Both the position numbers and the translations under genes were made by a program. From positions 1-45,917 of the forward strand of contig PCWZ01000050.1 in assembly GCA_002796305.1 (NCBI GenBank): DNA of 45,917 nucleotides. The letters are read 5' to 3'. Of the stretch, positions 35,793-45,713 are shown piece by piece; positions within the stretch are counted from its first letter, which is position 1; each line of letters begins with the position of its first letter. This DNA comes from Deltaproteobacteria bacterium CG11_big_fil_rev_8_21_14_0_20_49_13 (lineage in GTDB: Bacteria > UBA10199 > GCA-002796325 > 1-14-0-20-49-13). The notes beneath the pieces are model-generated. The model ran no database searches, was not told where the DNA came from, and saw only the letters and a list, made by a program, of their open reading frames with translations.

Positions 35793-38700
35793 TTGGTCTC
35801 TATTAGTTCGGCATCCAGACAAAGCGCCTGGAGTTCCTTTATTAGAACGTTGAACGACTCCGGGAGGCCTGCCTCCAGGGTCAGATCGCCCTTAACGATG
35901 GCTTCGTACATACGAGTTCTGCCGACCACATCATCAGACTTGACCGTGAGGAACTCCTGCAACGCGTTCGAGGCGCCATACGCTTCCATCGCCCAGACTT
36001 CCATTTCTCCGAGTCTCTGTCCGCCAAACTGCGCTTTACCGCCGAGCGGCTGCTGGGTGACCAGCGAATATGGTCCTATGGACCTTGCGTGGATCTTGTC
36101 TTCGACCAGGTGGTGGAGCTTCATCATATACATGATGCCTACCGTGACCGGCTGGCTGAAAGGATCGCCGGTCTTGCCGTCAAAGAGAGTGGTCTGACCG
36201 TCCTCAGGGAGGTCGGCCAGCTTAAGACATTCCTTGATCTCGGATTCGCGTGCGCCGTCAAAGACCGGACAATCCATAAAGATGCCTTGACGAAGCGACC
36301 TTGCGAGGTCCTTAACTTGGGCCTCTGTGGCCTTTTCAAGGAATTCATCCATCGTATCGGACTTATAGACCTTCTTGATCGCCTTAACGAGGGTCTCTTT
36401 ATCGAATTTTGTGTGAAGGACCTTTTCGATCTGCTCTCCGAGACCGCGGGCAGCCCATCCCAAATGACACTCCAGGATCTGTCCGACGTTCATACGGGAA
36501 GGAACACCTAAGGGGTTCAAAACGATATCCACAGGCCTTCCGTCGGCCATGTACGGCATATCTTCTTCGGGGAGTATCCTTGAGATAACACCCTTGTTAC
36601 CGTGGCGGCCGGCCATCTTGTCGCCGACCTGGAGTTTACGTTTGATCGCAATGAATATCTTAACGATCTTGATCACGCCGGGAGGGAGTTCATCGCCCTT
36701 CTTGAGCTTCGTGATCTTCTGATCGTACATCATCTTGACAAGGTCTTCCTGCTCTTCAAGACCTTCTAATATTTCGGCTACCTCCTCTTCCACATCTTCA
36801 CCGCCGGAGACCGATATTTCGCCCCACCTTGACATCGGAATCTTCTCCAGTACGCTTTCGGTGATCTTTTTACCTGATGCGAGAAGTACCGTCTCTTCGT
36901 CCTCGGTCGCCACCTTTGAAGATGACGTCTTGCCAAGGAGAAGCGTTCTCATTCTTTTGGATGCCGTATCTCTAATGACCTTAAGTTCTGCTTCGAGGTC
37001 TTTTCTTAGTTTTGCTGTCTCTTCATCCTGAGGTTCGGCGTCGTTCTCAAGATCTATCCCTTCTCTAGAGAAGGTCTGTGCACCAATGACGATGCCGGCT
37101 ATTCCGGGAGGAACGCGAAGGGATGAGTCTTTAACATCTCCCGCTTTTTCGCCGAATATGGCGCGAAGGAGCTTTTCTTCAGGAGAGAGCTGCGTCTCGC
37201 CCTTTGGTGTGATCTTGCCTACAAGGACATCGCTGGGGTTGACCTCTGCGCCGATGCGGATGATACCGCCTTCGTCGAGGTGCGCCAGCGCTTCTTCGGC
37301 AACGTTAGGGATATCACGTGTGATATCTTCTTTGCCAAGCTTTGTATCTCGAGCAACGCACTCGAACTCTTCTATGTGGATGGATGTAAAGCTGTCATCT
37401 TTCACGACGCGTTCTGAGATCAGCATCGAGTCTTCGAAGTTATATCCGCCCCAAGGCATGAACGCTACCAACATGTTCTGGCCCAGAGCAAGCTCTCCGA
37501 TGTCCGTTGCCGAACCGTCAGCCAGGATATCACCGGCCTTCACTTTTTCACCCGGATGAACTATAGGGATCTGGTTGATGCAGGTGTTCTGATTGCTTCT
37601 CTGATATTTTGTGAGCTGGTAAACATCAATTTCTGGGCCCTTCTTTTTTTTCTTGGAATCTGAAGCCCTTGCCTTGTCCGGTTTCACAACTATCTTCTCG
37701 GCATCGACCGATAAAATGGTACCGTCGCTCTTTGCAATCGCCGTAACGCCCGAGTCACGCGCAACGATAGCTTCTATCTTTGTGCCGATAAGAGGGGCTG
37801 TTGAACGTAACAGAGGGACCGCTTGGCGTTCCATGTTGGAACCCATGAGGGCCCTGTTGGCGTCATCGTTCTCAAGAAACGGAACGAGAGATGCGGCAAT
37901 GGAGACCAGCTGATTGGGAGAGACATCCATTAACTGGACCTCTTCAGCCTTGGCCAGAATGTATTCGCCTCTCTTCCTGCACTGTACAGGTTCGGTGGTA
38001 AACTCGCCCTTTGAGCTGAGCGTCGCATTCGCCTGTGCGATGATATATTTCTCTTCTTCAAGTGCTGAGCAGTAAACGACCTCATCGGCCACGCGGCCGT
38101 TAACGACCTTTCTATAAGGCGTCTCAATAAAACCGAAATCGTTCACCCTGGCATGTGAAGATAAGCTGGCAATTAGACCGATATTCGGACCTTCAGGCGT
38201 TTCAATAGGACATATACGTCCGTAGTGCGTGAAGTGGACATCGCGTACTTCGAAGCCGGCTCTGTCTCTTGTGAGGCCGCCGGGTCCGAGAGCGGAGAGC
38301 CTTCTCTTGTGGGTTATCTCGGAGAGAGGGTTCGTCTGGTCCATGAACTGAGACAGCTGACTTGAGCTGAAGAATTCTTTGACCACCGCCATGACCGGCT
38401 TTGCGTTAACAAGATCGTGAGGCATGAGCGTATCAACTTCCTGCAAACTCATTCTTTCACGAATGGAACGTTCCATCCTGGCTAGGCCCACCCTGAACTG
38501 GTTCTCAAGAAGCTCGCCTACCGGGCGAACACGCCTGTTGCCTAAATGATCGATGTCATCCACTTCGCCGGAACCGTCCTTAAGGTCAAGAAGGTAGCGA
38601 ACGACCGCAAAGATATCTTCTTTACGAAGAGTTCCCATTTCAAGGGGGACGTCGAACCCGAACTTGTAGTTGATCTTGAGACGGCCTACCTTTGAAAGAT

Positions 38701-39916
38701 CATAAAGTTCAGGGTTAAAAAAGAGGTTCTCAAAGAACCTTGTGCCGGTCTCGATCGTAACGGGATCGCCCGGACGGAGACGTTTGTAGACCTCTATGAT
38801 CGCCTCTTCGGGGCTTGTCACCTTATCTATTAAGAGAGTATTCCTTAGATAACCGCCGATATTGAGCTCATCTATATAAAGAAGATCGATATTAGAGGCC
38901 TTGGCATTCTTGATCTTTTCGAACTTGTCGGATGTTAAAGGCTCGTTCACCGCAAGTATGATCTCGCCTGTTGCGGGATCTACTACATCGTGCGCTGAAA
39001 CTCGGCCCACCAGGTCCTCAAGCTCTACCGGGACTTCAACAAGCTTTGCCTTTTTAAGTTTTTCGATGGCGACACGGGTGAACTTCCTACCCTTCTTGAC
39101 CAGCGTCTCTCCATTTGAGGGATCCTTTATATCAGCGCCAGCCTTCTGGAAAAGAAGAAGCTCAGGGACGAAATTCTTCCATATCTTCTTTCCTTCCCAA
39201 GAGATCTTTTCGCTCTCATAGAAGTAATTAAGGAGGTCCTCAACGGAATATCCAAGGGCTCTTAAAAGGATAGTGACCGGTAGTTTTCTGCGCCTGTCTA
39301 TCCTGACATAGAGTATATCCTTTGCGTCGAACTCAAAATCGAGCCACGAACCGCGATAAGGTATCACCCTTGCGGAATAAAGGAGCTTGCCGGAGGCATG
39401 CGTCTTTCCTTTATCGTGTTCAAAGAATATACCGGGTGAACGGTGAAGCTGGCTGACGATAACGCGCTCCGTACCATTAATAATGAACGTGCCGTTCTCG
39501 GTCATCAGGGGTATCTCTCCGAAATATACCTCCTGCTCCTTGACATCGCGTATCGACTGAACGCCTGTCTGTTCGTTACTGTCCCAGATGATGAGGCGTA
39601 CCACGAGCCTCATCGGGGCAGCGTATGTCATGCCGCGGCTACGGCACTCTATCACGTCGTATTTCGGCTCGTCCAGCGCGTAGCTGACGAACTCAAGGGA
39701 CGAGGTCTGATTGAAGTCCTTTATCGGAAAAGAGCTCTTGAAGACCCCTTGAAGACCGGTGTCGGTCTTGTCGTTTGCGGCAACCTCAGCTTGAATGAAC
39801 TGCCGGAAGGAGGCCTTCTGCAATTCGATCAGGTTGGGGATGTCTGTAATCTTCTTTATACGGGAAAAATCCCTTCTAATACGGCGCGGCGTAGTTTTGA
39901 TCATTTCGTTACCCAT
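35789..39916 (-). CDS. rpoB: RNA polymerase beta subunit
   Basis: The 1375-aa subunit is complete. The rifampicin region reads [20 protein letters not shown] and [20 protein letters not shown], without known resistance changes by eye. The catalytic and clamp parts ([41 protein letters not shown]) and the C-terminal [20 protein letters not shown] are present. The start may be MGNEM at 39916 or the Met four codons later at 39904. Confidence 0.99.
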   Translation of the reverse strand: MGNEMIKTTPRRIRRDFSRIKKITDIPNLIELQKASFRQFIQAEVAANDKTDTGLQGVFKSSFPIKDFNQTSSLEFVSYALDEPKYDVIECRSRGMTYAAPMRLVVRLIIWDSNEQTGVQSIRDVKEQEVYFGEIPLMTENGTFIINGTERVIVSQLHRSPGIFFEHDKGKTHASGKLLYSARVIPYRGSWLDFEFDAKDILYVRIDRRRKLPVTILLRALGYSVEDLLNYFYESEKISWEGKKIWKNFVPELLLFQKAGADIKDPSNGETLVKKGRKFTRVAIEKLKKAKLVEVPVELEDLVGRVSAHDVVDPATGEIILAVNEPLTSDKFEKIKNAKASNIDLLYIDELNIGGYLRNTLLIDKVTSPEEAIIEVYKRLRPGDPVTIETGTRFFENLFFNPELYDLSKVGRLKINYKFGFDVPLEMGTLRKEDIFAVVRYLLDLKDGSGEVDDIDHLGNRRVRPVGELLENQFRVGLARMERSIRERMSLQEVDTLMPHDLVNAKPVMAVVKEFFSSSQLSQFMDQTNPLSEITHKRRLSALGPGGLTRDRAGFEVRDVHFTHYGRICPIETPEGPNIGLIASLSSHARVNDFGFIETPYRKVVNGRVADEVVYCSALEEEKYIIAQANATLSSKGEFTTEPVQCRKRGEYILAKAEEVQLMDVSPNQLVSIAASLVPFLENDDANRALMGSNMERQAVPLLRSTAPLIGTKIEAIVARDSGVTAIAKSDGTILSVDAEKIVVKPDKARASDSKKKKKGPEIDVYQLTKYQRSNQNTCINQIPIVHPGEKVKAGDILADGSATDIGELALGQNMLVAFMPWGGYNFEDSMLISERVVKDDSFTSIHIEEFECVARDTKLGKEDITRDIPNVAEEALAHLDEGGIIRIGAEVNPSDVLVGKITPKGETQLSPEEKLLRAIFGEKAGDVKDSSLRVPPGIAGIVIGAQTFSREGIDLENDAEPQDEETAKLRKDLEAELKVIRDTASKRMRTLLLGKTSSSKVATEDEETVLLASGKKITESVLEKIPMSRWGEISVSGGEDVEEEVAEILEGLEEQEDLVKMMYDQKITKLKKGDELPPGVIKIVKIFIAIKRKLQVGDKMAGRHGNKGVISRILPEEDMPYMADGRPVDIVLNPLGVPSRMNVGQILECHLGWAARGLGEQIEKVLHTKFDKETLVKAIKKVYKSDTMDEFLEKATEAQVKDLARSLRQGIFMDCPVFDGARESEIKECLKLADLPEDGQTTLFDGKTGDPFSQPVTVGIMYMMKLHHLVEDKIHARSIGPYSLVTQQPLGGKAQFGGQRLGEMEVWAMEAYGASNALQEFLTVKSDDVVGRTRMYEAIVKGDLTLEAGLPESFNVLIKELQALCLDAELIETK

Positions 39917-39960
39917 TAATGTTTACTGGTAAACTTAATTATAAAAACACACAACACGAA

Positions 39961-40018
39961 GGTCAGGCGCCGGACGTCAGGGGTCTGAATTCTGACCTCT
40001 GACATCCGACATCTGCCA
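39961..40018 (-). repeat. Tandem-unit quasi-palindrome, rplL-rpoB gap
   Basis: GGTCAGGCGCCGGACGTCAG on one arm faces GACATCCGACATCTGCC on the other, with a short loop near 39990. About 20 of 24 pairs form, several as G-U. The units are CGGACGTCAG-like and less regular than heptamers. Confidence 0.75.
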
Positions 40019-40026
40019 TAATCTCT

Positions 40027-40404
40027 TTACTTGATCTCGATCTTTGCACCTGCTTTTTCGAGAGCGGCCTTGATCTTTGCAGCTTCATCCTTGGATGCCG
40101 CTTCTTTGATCGTCTTGGGCGCGCCTTCGACCAGGTCTTTTGCCTCCTTGAGGCCGAGTCCGCTTACCACAACGCGGAGTTCTTTAATGACATTGATCTT
40201 GTTAGCGCCTGCGTCTGTTAGCACAACCGAGAACTCTGTTTTTTCCTCTACTGCTGCGCCTGCCGCGCCTGGGGCTACTGCCATTGCTACCGGTGCCGCT
40301 GCCGACACGCCGAAGGTCGTTTCGAGTTCCTTCACGAGTTCCGAGACCTCCAAAAGGGTCATCCCTTTGAGCGCCTCGACTATCTGTTCTCTTGATACTG
40401 ACAT
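40027..40404 (-). CDS. rplL: 50S ribosomal protein L7/L12
   Basis: The 125-aa stalk protein has the N-terminal dimerisation helix region ([20 protein letters not shown]), an Ala/Gly/Val hinge and the C-terminal factor-binding domain with [20 protein letters not shown]. It follows rplJ, with a hairpin in the gap. The ribosome binding site is GGAGGA. Confidence 0.98.
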   Translation of the reverse strand: MSVSREQIVEALKGMTLLEVSELVKELETTFGVSAAAPVAMAVAPGAAGAAVEEKTEFSVVLTDAGANKINVIKELRVVVSGLGLKEAKDLVEGAPKTIKEAASKDEAAKIKAALEKAGAKIEIK

Positions 40405-40486
40405 ATTATCCTCCTGCTTTCCACCCCAGATACCTCCGAACCCCTCGACTCACTCCGTTCGATCGGGGCAAGTCACCAAGGTACGG

Positions 40487-40526
40487 TTAAATGGGCGACC
40501 ACTCTATTAGTAGAGCGGCCATTTAA
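40487..40526 (-). promoter_or_regulatory. Strong hairpin at the start of the rplJ-rplL gap
   Basis: TTAAATGG pairs with CCATTTAA and, inside, CTCTA with TAGAG around a 4-nt loop. It lies just after the rplJ stop and 80 nt before rplL. It could be an RNase III-type processing site or an attenuator that sets L10:L12:RpoB ratios. Confidence 0.6.
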
Positions 40527-40532
40527 GTGAAA

Positions 40533-41048
40533 TTATTGTTTTTTCTCTTTTATTGCGTTCAATGCCGTTACCAGCTGTCTTGGAACCGCTGCAATGACCC
40601 CAACGATGTTCGTTGCAGGTGCGTTCATAGTGCCAAGGAGCTTTGCGAGCAAGATCTCACGCGACGGAAGCGATGCGATTTCGTGCAACATCTTTGCCGT
40701 CATGACCTTGTTATCCATGAAGCCCGCTTTGATCTTAAGCTTTTCATTATCCTTCGCAAAATGTGCAAGTACCTTTGCGGGAAGGATAGGATCATCGTTC
40801 GAATAGACCATCGCTACGGTCCCTTTAAGGAACGTATCGAGGCCTTCGATGGACAGGTCCTTCAATGCGCGCTTAAAAAGGCGGTTCTTTACCACCCTCA
40901 TCGATGATTTGTCCTTGTCAAGCTTGCGCCTGAGGCTGGTCATCTGCGCGACGGTTAGTCCCAAATAATCTGCCAGAATAAAGGCCTTGGCGTTCTTCAC
41001 CTTTTCGGTGAATGTCTTGACCGTTTCTTGTTTTTGTGTGCGATTCAT
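40533..41048 (-). CDS. rplJ: 50S ribosomal protein L10
   Basis: The 171-aa stalk base starts MNRTQKQETVKTFTEKVKNA. It has LRRKLDKDKSSMRVVKNRLF and the C-terminal helix that carries L7/L12 dimers. In many bacteria L10 with L12 represses its own mRNA through a leader just upstream. Confidence 0.98.
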   Translation of the reverse strand: MNRTQKQETVKTFTEKVKNAKAFILADYLGLTVAQMTSLRRKLDKDKSSMRVVKNRLFKRALKDLSIEGLDTFLKGTVAMVYSNDDPILPAKVLAHFAKDNEKLKIKAGFMDNKVMTAKMLHEIASLPSREILLAKLLGTMNAPATNIVGVIAAVPRQLVTALNAIKEKKQ

Positions 41049-41214
41049 AAATTCTCCTATTCAGATGGGGGGAACGACCGCCTCGGAAACCCTCGGCGTT
41101 TCCCCCCAAACCCCTCTCACTCGAACTGGCAAAGCCAGATTCTCGCTCGCTAGTAACATCATATCAGGGGGGAACGACCGCCTCCCCTCAAAACAAAATC
41201 CTTCCTCCTCCTTA
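41049..41214 (-). promoter_or_regulatory. Candidate L10 leader with duplicated GC-rich repeats (rplA-rplJ gap)
   Basis: The 166-nt gap has the position of the L10 autoregulatory leader. It contains GGGGGGAACGACCGCCTC twice, exactly 100 nt apart (41067-41084 and 41167-41184). The first copy folds with nearby TTCCCCCC into a long hairpin. A CTGGC/GCCAG stem lies at 41127-41139. The region 41102-41155 matches the repeats near 43550 and 44860. A match to the canonical L10-leader fold was not established. Confidence 0.45.
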
Positions 41215-41907
41215 TTATACCTTTGCCAAAGCGCCAACGTTTATCTTTACGCTGGGGCTTGTCACGGCAGAAATGGCGATGCTTCTGACATAAGTACCCT
41301 TTGATGAGGATGGTTTCGCCTTCAAAACGGCTTCAAAAAGAGCTATGAAGTTCTCTCTGAGCTTGGTTGCTCCAAAAGAGCGCTTGCCGATCGGTGCATG
41401 GATAATGCCCGCCTTTTCGACCTTGAACTCCACCCTGCCGGCCTTGGATTCCTTGACCGCCTTTGCAACTTCAAATGTAACGGTTCCAAGCTTAGGGTTT
41501 GGCATAAGACCTCTGGGGCCTAATATCTTACCAATTTTGCTGACAACGCCCATCATATCCGGCGTGGCTATTGCCTTGTCGAAATCCATCCAGCCGCCCT
41601 GAATCTTTGCTACGAGCTCATCGCTACCAACTTCATCGGCGCCTGCATCGCGGGCCTCTTTTTCCTTTTCGCCCTTTGCAAAGACGACAACTTTAAGCGT
41701 TTTGCCAAGACCGTGTGGAAGAGGAATAGCTCCCCTTACCATCTGGTCGGACTGCTTCGGGTCAACACCCAAACGAATGGCGACATCCACCGTTTCATCG
41801 TGCTTTGCCTTCTCGAACTGATCGAGAATGCCGAACGCCTCTTCGACGGAATATTTCTTCTGGTCGTCCACCAGTTTTAGGCTTTTTTCATAATTTTTTG
41901 ATGACAT
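41215..41907 (-). CDS. rplA: 50S ribosomal protein L1
   Basis: Read from [20 protein letters not shown] at 41907, 1 nt after the rplK stop (230 aa). The in-frame start at 41970 lies within rplK. The L1 stalk protein has [20 protein letters not shown] and [14 protein letters not shown]. In E. coli L1 represses the rplK-rplA message. Confidence 0.98.
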   Translation of the reverse strand: MSSKNYEKSLKLVDDQKKYSVEEAFGILDQFEKAKHDETVDVAIRLGVDPKQSDQMVRGAIPLPHGLGKTLKVVVFAKGEKEKEARDAGADEVGSDELVAKIQGGWMDFDKAIATPDMMGVVSKIGKILGPRGLMPNPKLGTVTFEVAKAVKESKAGRVEFKVEKAGIIHAPIGKRSFGATKLRENFIALFEAVLKAKPSSSKGTYVRSIAISAVTSPSVKINVGALAKV

Positions 41908-41908
41908 A

Positions 41909-42331
41909 TTATACAACCTCCAATCCCATACTGCGGGCCGTACCCATGATCTGCAGAACTGCCGATTCAAGATTCGTGCAGTTAAGGTCGGGCATCTTTA
42001 TTTTTGCTATCTCTTCGCATTGTTTCTTTGTGACCTTGCCAACCTTTTCTTTGTTGGGCACGCCTGACCCCTTAGCAACTTGAGCCTCTTTCTTAAGAAG
42101 GACTGAAGCGGGGGGTGTCTTCAAGATGAACGAAAAGGTTCTATCGTGATAGACAGTGATAATAGCGGGGATGATCATTCCCGCCTGACTCTGCGTCCTG
42201 GCGTTGAACTGTTTGCAAAACTCCATTATGTTCACGCCGTGCTGACCGAGCGCCGGGCCTACCGGGGGCGCTGGGTTAGCCGATCCTGCCGGGCACTGAA
42301 GTTTTATCTGTGCCGTAATCTTTTTTGCCAT
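41909..42331 (-). CDS. rplK: 50S ribosomal protein L11
   Basis: The 140-aa protein starts [20 protein letters not shown] and has [20 protein letters not shown], the proline-rich N-terminal domain that binds factors and thiostrepton and is needed for stringent response sensing. Length is normal. Confidence 0.98.
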   Translation of the reverse strand: MAKKITAQIKLQCPAGSANPAPPVGPALGQHGVNIMEFCKQFNARTQSQAGMIIPAIITVYHDRTFSFILKTPPASVLLKKEAQVAKGSGVPNKEKVGKVTKKQCEEIAKIKMPDLNCTNLESAVLQIMGTARSMGLEVV

Positions 42332-42408
42332 AACCTCACCTTTTATCCTTCGGCCTTCCGCGGTAAGAAGCGCACGATCTTTTAACGTGCTACCGTAGCA
42401 TGCCTAAA

Positions 42409-42939
42409 TCAGACCTTTTCTACCTGCGTAAATTCAAGTTCAATGGGGGTTGATCTGCCGAATATGCTGACCATCACCCTTAGTTTTCCTTTTTCACTGT
42501 TCACTTCATCAACTGTGCCTGAGAACGTGGCAAAAGGACCGTTTACGACCTTTACATCCTCGCCCTTTTCGAACTGGACCTTTGGCTTGGGCTTTAACGT
42601 GCCTTCCTCTATCTGCTTAGTGATCCTTGCCACCTCTTCTTCCGGAACCATGGGGGGATTAAGCGAACCGCCCACAAAACCGGTGATCTTCGGTGTTCCT
42701 TTGACGATGTGCCATGTCTTTTCGTTCAGATCCATCTTGACTAGGATATAACCCGGGAAGAACTGGCGCTTGGTCGTCTTCTTTGAACCCTTCTTCACTT
42801 CGACAACGTCTTCCGAAGGAATGAGTATCTCCTCGAACAGATCTTCGGCCCGCGCACTCTTGATCTTTTCCAACAGCGCCTGCTTCGCCTTCTGCTCGTA
42901 GCCTGAATATGTGTGAACTACGTACCAGTTCTTTGCCAT
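42409..42939 (-). CDS. nusG: Transcription antitermination/termination factor NusG
   Basis: The 176-aa protein has the NGN domain (NWYVVHTYSGYEQKAKQALL, FFPGYILVKMDLNEKTWHIV) and a C-terminal KOW domain (FEKGEDVKVVNGPFATFSGT). It binds RNA polymerase and Rho or S10. It lies between secE and rplK, as usual. Confidence 0.98.
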   Translation of the reverse strand: MAKNWYVVHTYSGYEQKAKQALLEKIKSARAEDLFEEILIPSEDVVEVKKGSKKTTKRQFFPGYILVKMDLNEKTWHIVKGTPKITGFVGGSLNPPMVPEEEVARITKQIEEGTLKPKPKVQFEKGEDVKVVNGPFATFSGTVDEVNSEKGKLRVMVSIFGRSTPIELEFTQVEKV

Positions 42940-42947
42940 ATTGACCT

Positions 42948-43319
42948 CTATTGATATAATATCTTAACCAAAGTGCCCCAAAGTGTATCAAAGCCGAAAA
43001 GTATCACAGCGCAGATGGCGACCATAACTGAGACAACAACCGTAGAAAGAAGGGTCTCCTTCCTCGGTGGCCATGTGACCTTTGAGAGCTCTGCAAGGAC
43101 CTCGTTCGAGAACCTGTTGATTCTTTGGTTCTTCTTGATCATTACAAAAGCCGCTACCGCCGCGATAGTGCCGAAAAGATCCGCGGGGGTAAAGGGCCAG
43201 TCCTGAGGAACGGGAAACTTCACAATTCCCCAGATGGTGTCAACGATCTGCTTGACGAATATCCAGACGATGACCCCGATACCTACGAATGCACCGTTCA
43301 CGATCTTTTTATTGTCCAT
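42948..43319 (-). CDS. secE: Preprotein translocase subunit SecE, three-helix form
   Basis: The 123-aa protein has hydrophobic helices near residues 8-25, 47-62 and 93-113. The conserved cytoplasmic part is SNEVLAELSKVTWPPRKETL. Many bacteria have a one-helix SecE of about 60 aa; the three-helix form is typical of gammaproteobacteria and some deltaproteobacteria. It partners the SecY in this window. Confidence 0.97.
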   Translation of the reverse strand: MDNKKIVNGAFVGIGVIVWIFVKQIVDTIWGIVKFPVPQDWPFTPADLFGTIAAVAAFVMIKKNQRINRFSNEVLAELSKVTWPPRKETLLSTVVVSVMVAICAVILFGFDTLWGTLVKILYQ

Positions 43320-43424
43320 ATCTCCTCACAACTTTTCCACTACTTTATGAACTACCTTTCAACCATCCCTGTTGTCCGCCAAACTTCGCGGCGAACGAAT
43401 TTTTCGCCTACAGCAAAAAATTTG

Positions 43425-43497
43425 CAGGGGAGACAGGTCTCGAACCTGCAACCCCCGGTTTTGGAGACCGGTGCTCTTCCAATTGAGCTACTCCCCT
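43425..43497 (-). tRNA. tRNA-Trp (anticodon CCA)
   Basis: Cloverleaf with acceptor AGGGGAG/CTCCCCT, anticodon arm CCGGT-CTCCAAA-ACCGG and T-arm GGTTCGAGACC. The CCA end is not encoded. It directly precedes secE, as in many bacteria. Confidence 0.97.
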
Positions 43498-43504
43498 ATT
43501 TATA

Positions 43505-43627
43505 TGGGGGGAGTACCCCCCAAACCCACACGATCTGAACCGGCAAAGCCGGATTCATCGCTTACTGCTCCTTTCCCCCATACCCCTCTCGCTCACACCG
43601 GCTGAGCCGGATGTTCGCTCGCGTTAC
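43505..43627 (-). repeat. Two copies of the GC-rich intergenic repeat between rpmG and tRNA-Trp
   Basis: Copy one (43516-43567) and copy two (43575-43627) share CCCCAAACCC or CCCATACCCC, an inner CCGGC/GCCGG stem, then GGATTCATCGCT or GGATGTTCGCTC. A GGGGGGAGTACCCCCC palindrome precedes them. The end of copy two forms the last rpmG codon and stop. Related copies lie at 41102-41155 and 44839-44890. Confidence 0.65.
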
Positions 43628-43773
43628 TTCGTCTCCTTGTGATCCGTGTGCTTTCTGCAGTGGGGGCAAAATTTCTTGAGAATAAGCTTGTCCGGCGTAC
43701 GGGTCTTATTCTTCGTAGTCGAATAGTTGCGATTTTTGCACTCACCACACGCCAATTGTATTATCGATCTCAT
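43624..43773 (-). CDS. rpmG: 50S ribosomal protein L33 (zinc form)
   Basis: A 49-aa gene: [20 protein letters not shown], then [20 protein letters not shown] and KHTDHKETK. Two CxxC pairs (CGEC, CPHC) bind zinc. Its stop codon lies in a GC-rich repeat. It stands between the exported-protein gene and tRNA-Trp, a common place for rpmG before secE. Confidence 0.97.
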   Translation of the reverse strand: MRSIIQLACGECKNRNYSTTKNKTRTPDKLILKKFCPHCRKHTDHKETK

Positions 43774-43799
43774 AATTTCCCTTTTCCCTTTTCACTTAT

Positions 43800-44408
43800 T
43801 TATTGTTGTTGCCCTGCCAGCTTGTCTATCTCCTTCTGCAACGTCGGCGACTCCGCTATCTGCAGAACGGTCTCTTCTAAAAGACCGCTCAGCACCGCTT
43901 CCAAACGTTGAATGTTCTTCTTCCGGAGCCCCTTGTCCGATTTTGTTGCTCCAAAATCGTAATCGTATGACGACAATTCGCTCCTCAGATGAAGAGAAAA
44001 AGATGCCTTTGCATCTGTCTCACCGGTGAACCAGCGTTTAACCGAACCCGCAAAGAACTGGTTCACGTCGACGTTCACTGTCACCGCACCGGGCACATTC
44101 TTATCAACCATCGTATATCCACAGTTCTTGAACGCTGTCTTTATCGCGTCACCTATCACCACATCTACGGGACCTGCCAATAGAACATCGAACTCTTCTT
44201 TTCCCTTCTTGAAAGTTCCAACCGCAGGACTAACGCGCTTATCAGATATCTTACCCCAAACCAACGTGACGCCTTTGCCAGGCTGGCTCGCACACTGCGT
44301 CTTTCCAAGATCAGGAGATATCTTGAGCGTGGCGACATGGCTATCTTCCGCAAATGAAGACACGGAAATAAAAACCAGCGCGATAACCATAAAAAATATT
44401 CTTTCCAT
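43800..44408 (-). CDS. Exported protein of unknown function within the tRNA/rpmG cluster
   Basis: Read from MERIFFMVIALVFISVSSFA at 44408 (202 aa), which gives a clear signal peptide with a likely cleavage after SFA. No lipobox cysteine is present. The mature part has a WGKISDKRVSPAVGTFKKGK segment, a helix GPVDVVIGDAIKTAFKNCGY and a strand-rich centre (VNVDVNQFFAGSVKRWFTGE). This resembles YajG-type or other periplasmic proteins that start with a DxR-vG motif, but the match is weak. It lies between tRNA-Thr(GGT) and rpmG, where E. coli has tufB. A housekeeping role at the envelope is possible; no function is assigned. Confidence 0.8.
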   Translation of the reverse strand: MERIFFMVIALVFISVSSFAEDSHVATLKISPDLGKTQCASQPGKGVTLVWGKISDKRVSPAVGTFKKGKEEFDVLLAGPVDVVIGDAIKTAFKNCGYTMVDKNVPGAVTVNVDVNQFFAGSVKRWFTGETDAKASFSLHLRSELSSYDYDFGATKSDKGLRKKNIQRLEAVLSGLLEETVLQIAESPTLQKEIDKLAGQQQ

Positions 44409-44448
44409 GCCTCTTGCCCCTTGCATCCCGCTTCTTGCTTCCATTTTG

Positions 44449-44521
44449 AGCCGACAAACGGAATCGAACCGTTGACCCCCTCCTTACCATGGAGGTGCTC
44501 TACCGGCTGAGCTATGTCGGC
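44449..44521 (-). tRNA. tRNA-Thr (anticodon GGT)
   Basis: Cloverleaf with acceptor GCCGACA/TGTCGGC, anticodon arm CCTCC-ATGGTAA-GGAGG and T-arm GGTTCGATTCC. CCA is not encoded. It is the fourth tRNA of the Thr-Tyr-Gly-Thr cluster. Confidence 0.97.
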
Positions 44522-44529
44522 CTTCCTTG

Positions 44530-44600
<71 letters not shown>

Positions 44601-44606
44601 AAGGTG

Positions 44607-44689
<83 letters not shown>

Positions 44690-44697
44690 AAATTCTG

Positions 44698-44770
44698 AGC
44701 CGACGAAGGGATTCGAACCCCCGACCCTCTGATTACAAATCAGATGCTCTACCAACTGAGCTACGTCGGC
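44698..44770 (-). tRNA. tRNA-Thr (anticodon TGT)
   Basis: Cloverleaf with acceptor GCCGACG/CGTCGGC, anticodon arm TCTGA-TTTGTAA-TCAGA and T-arm GGTTCGAATCC. It is the first tRNA of the cluster, about 145 nt after the promoter. Confidence 0.97.
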
Positions 44771-44779
44771 ATTAGAAAC

Positions 44780-44890
44780 GGTGGGAACGACTCGCTTCCG
44801 CCAGAGGCGGGCCAGCCTCCGGCTGGCGCCCAATCATTCCTCCCAAACCCCTTTCGCCCGCGCTGGATGAATAAGTCGCTCGCTCACAAG
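44780..44890 (-). repeat. GC-rich intergenic repeat in the tRNA leader
   Basis: It starts GTGGGAACGACTCGCTTCCG, like the duplicated unit near 41067, contains a CCAGCCTCCGGCTGG hairpin and continues CCCAAACCCCTTTCGCCC to TCGCTCGCTCAC. It lies between the promoter and the first tRNA, so it would be transcribed in the leader. Confidence 0.6.
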
Positions 44891-44922
44891 TACACGCATA
44901 CACCTATGGCAAAGTTCGCGGA

Positions 44923-44951
44923 TTGTTATTGAAAAACTGAATGGTTGTCAA
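44923..44951 (-). promoter_or_regulatory. Promoter of the tRNA-rpmG-secE-rplKAJL-rpoBC transcript
   Basis: TTGACA (44951-44946), 17 nt, TAACAA (44928-44923) and the GC-rich TCCGC, typical of growth-rate-controlled promoters. It starts 7 nt after the rlmB stop codon. The same AAAGTCCTTGACA and TCCGC frame occurs before rpsL. Confidence 0.75.
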
Positions 44952-44957
44952 GGACTT

Positions 44958-45713
44958 TTAAGGCCTTTTGGCACAATTCTTGCCTAAGCGTTGCCGCACA
45001 ACCTCGGCCATAAAAATGGCCCCAGCAACCGAGACATTAAATGAGTCAATTTTACCCTTCATAGGGATGCTCAAAAGGTCATCGCAACTCTCTTTTACAA
45101 GGCGCCTTAGGCCCTTTCCCTCCCCCCCGAGGACTATCGCCGTTGGGGTTTTGAAGTCATAATCATAAATAGTTTTAGGAGATTCCCCTTCCGCACCAAC
45201 GACCCAAATATCGTTATCTTTCATCAACTTAATGGTTGAGTTTAAATTTGTTACTTTAGCTATTGGAAGATACTCCACAGCACCCGAAGCCACCTTGGTC
45301 GTAGTCGCCGAAACATCGGCTGCATTGTCCTTGGGTATAACTATACCGTGTGCCCCAATTTGATGAGCTGTCCTGATAATGGCCCCTAAGTTGTGGGGGT
45401 CATGGACCTGATCCAATATAATGATAAAGGCCGACTCATTATTGCTTTTTATAAGATTTATAAGTTCTTCGATGGCAAAATATTTAAATGACTCGATCTC
45501 GGCGGCTATCCCCTGATTAGTTTCGACATGGGTAAGGTCCGCGATCTTTCCCTTTGGGACAGGTTTTGTCTTGATGCCCTTCTTGTTTGCAAGGTCTGCG
45601 ATCTCAATGATCGACTGGTTCTGTTTGCCTTCAACGACGTAAAGAGAATAGACTTTCCTCTTTCCCGCCTTTATCGCCTCATAGACAGAATTTATCCCGC
45701 AGATTATATCCAT
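44958..45713 (-). CDS. rlmB: 23S rRNA (guanosine-2'-O-)-methyltransferase RlmB
   Basis: The 251-aa SpoU-type enzyme methylates a guanosine in the 23S P-loop. The N-terminal substrate-binding domain starts MDIICGINSVYEAIKAGKRK. The trefoil-knot motifs are LDQVHDPHNLGAIIRTA, VLGGEGKGLRRLV and FNVSVAGAIFMAEVVRQRL. It is upstream of the tRNA promoter on the same strand, and the promoter follows its stop by only 7 nt. Confidence 0.96.
   Translation of the reverse strand: MDIICGINSVYEAIKAGKRKVYSLYVVEGKQNQSIIEIADLANKKGIKTKPVPKGKIADLTHVETNQGIAAEIESFKYFAIEELINLIKSNNESAFIIILDQVHDPHNLGAIIRTAHQIGAHGIVIPKDNAADVSATTTKVASGAVEYLPIAKVTNLNSTIKLMKDNDIWVVGAEGESPKTIYDYDFKTPTAIVLGGEGKGLRRLVKESCDDLLSIPMKGKIDSFNVSVAGAIFMAEVVRQRLGKNCAKRP

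Noticed and set aside
41215-41970. Longer L1 start at 41970
   Set aside because: It overlaps rplK by about 60 nt and adds residues foreign to L1; the ATG at 41907 directly follows the rplK stop.
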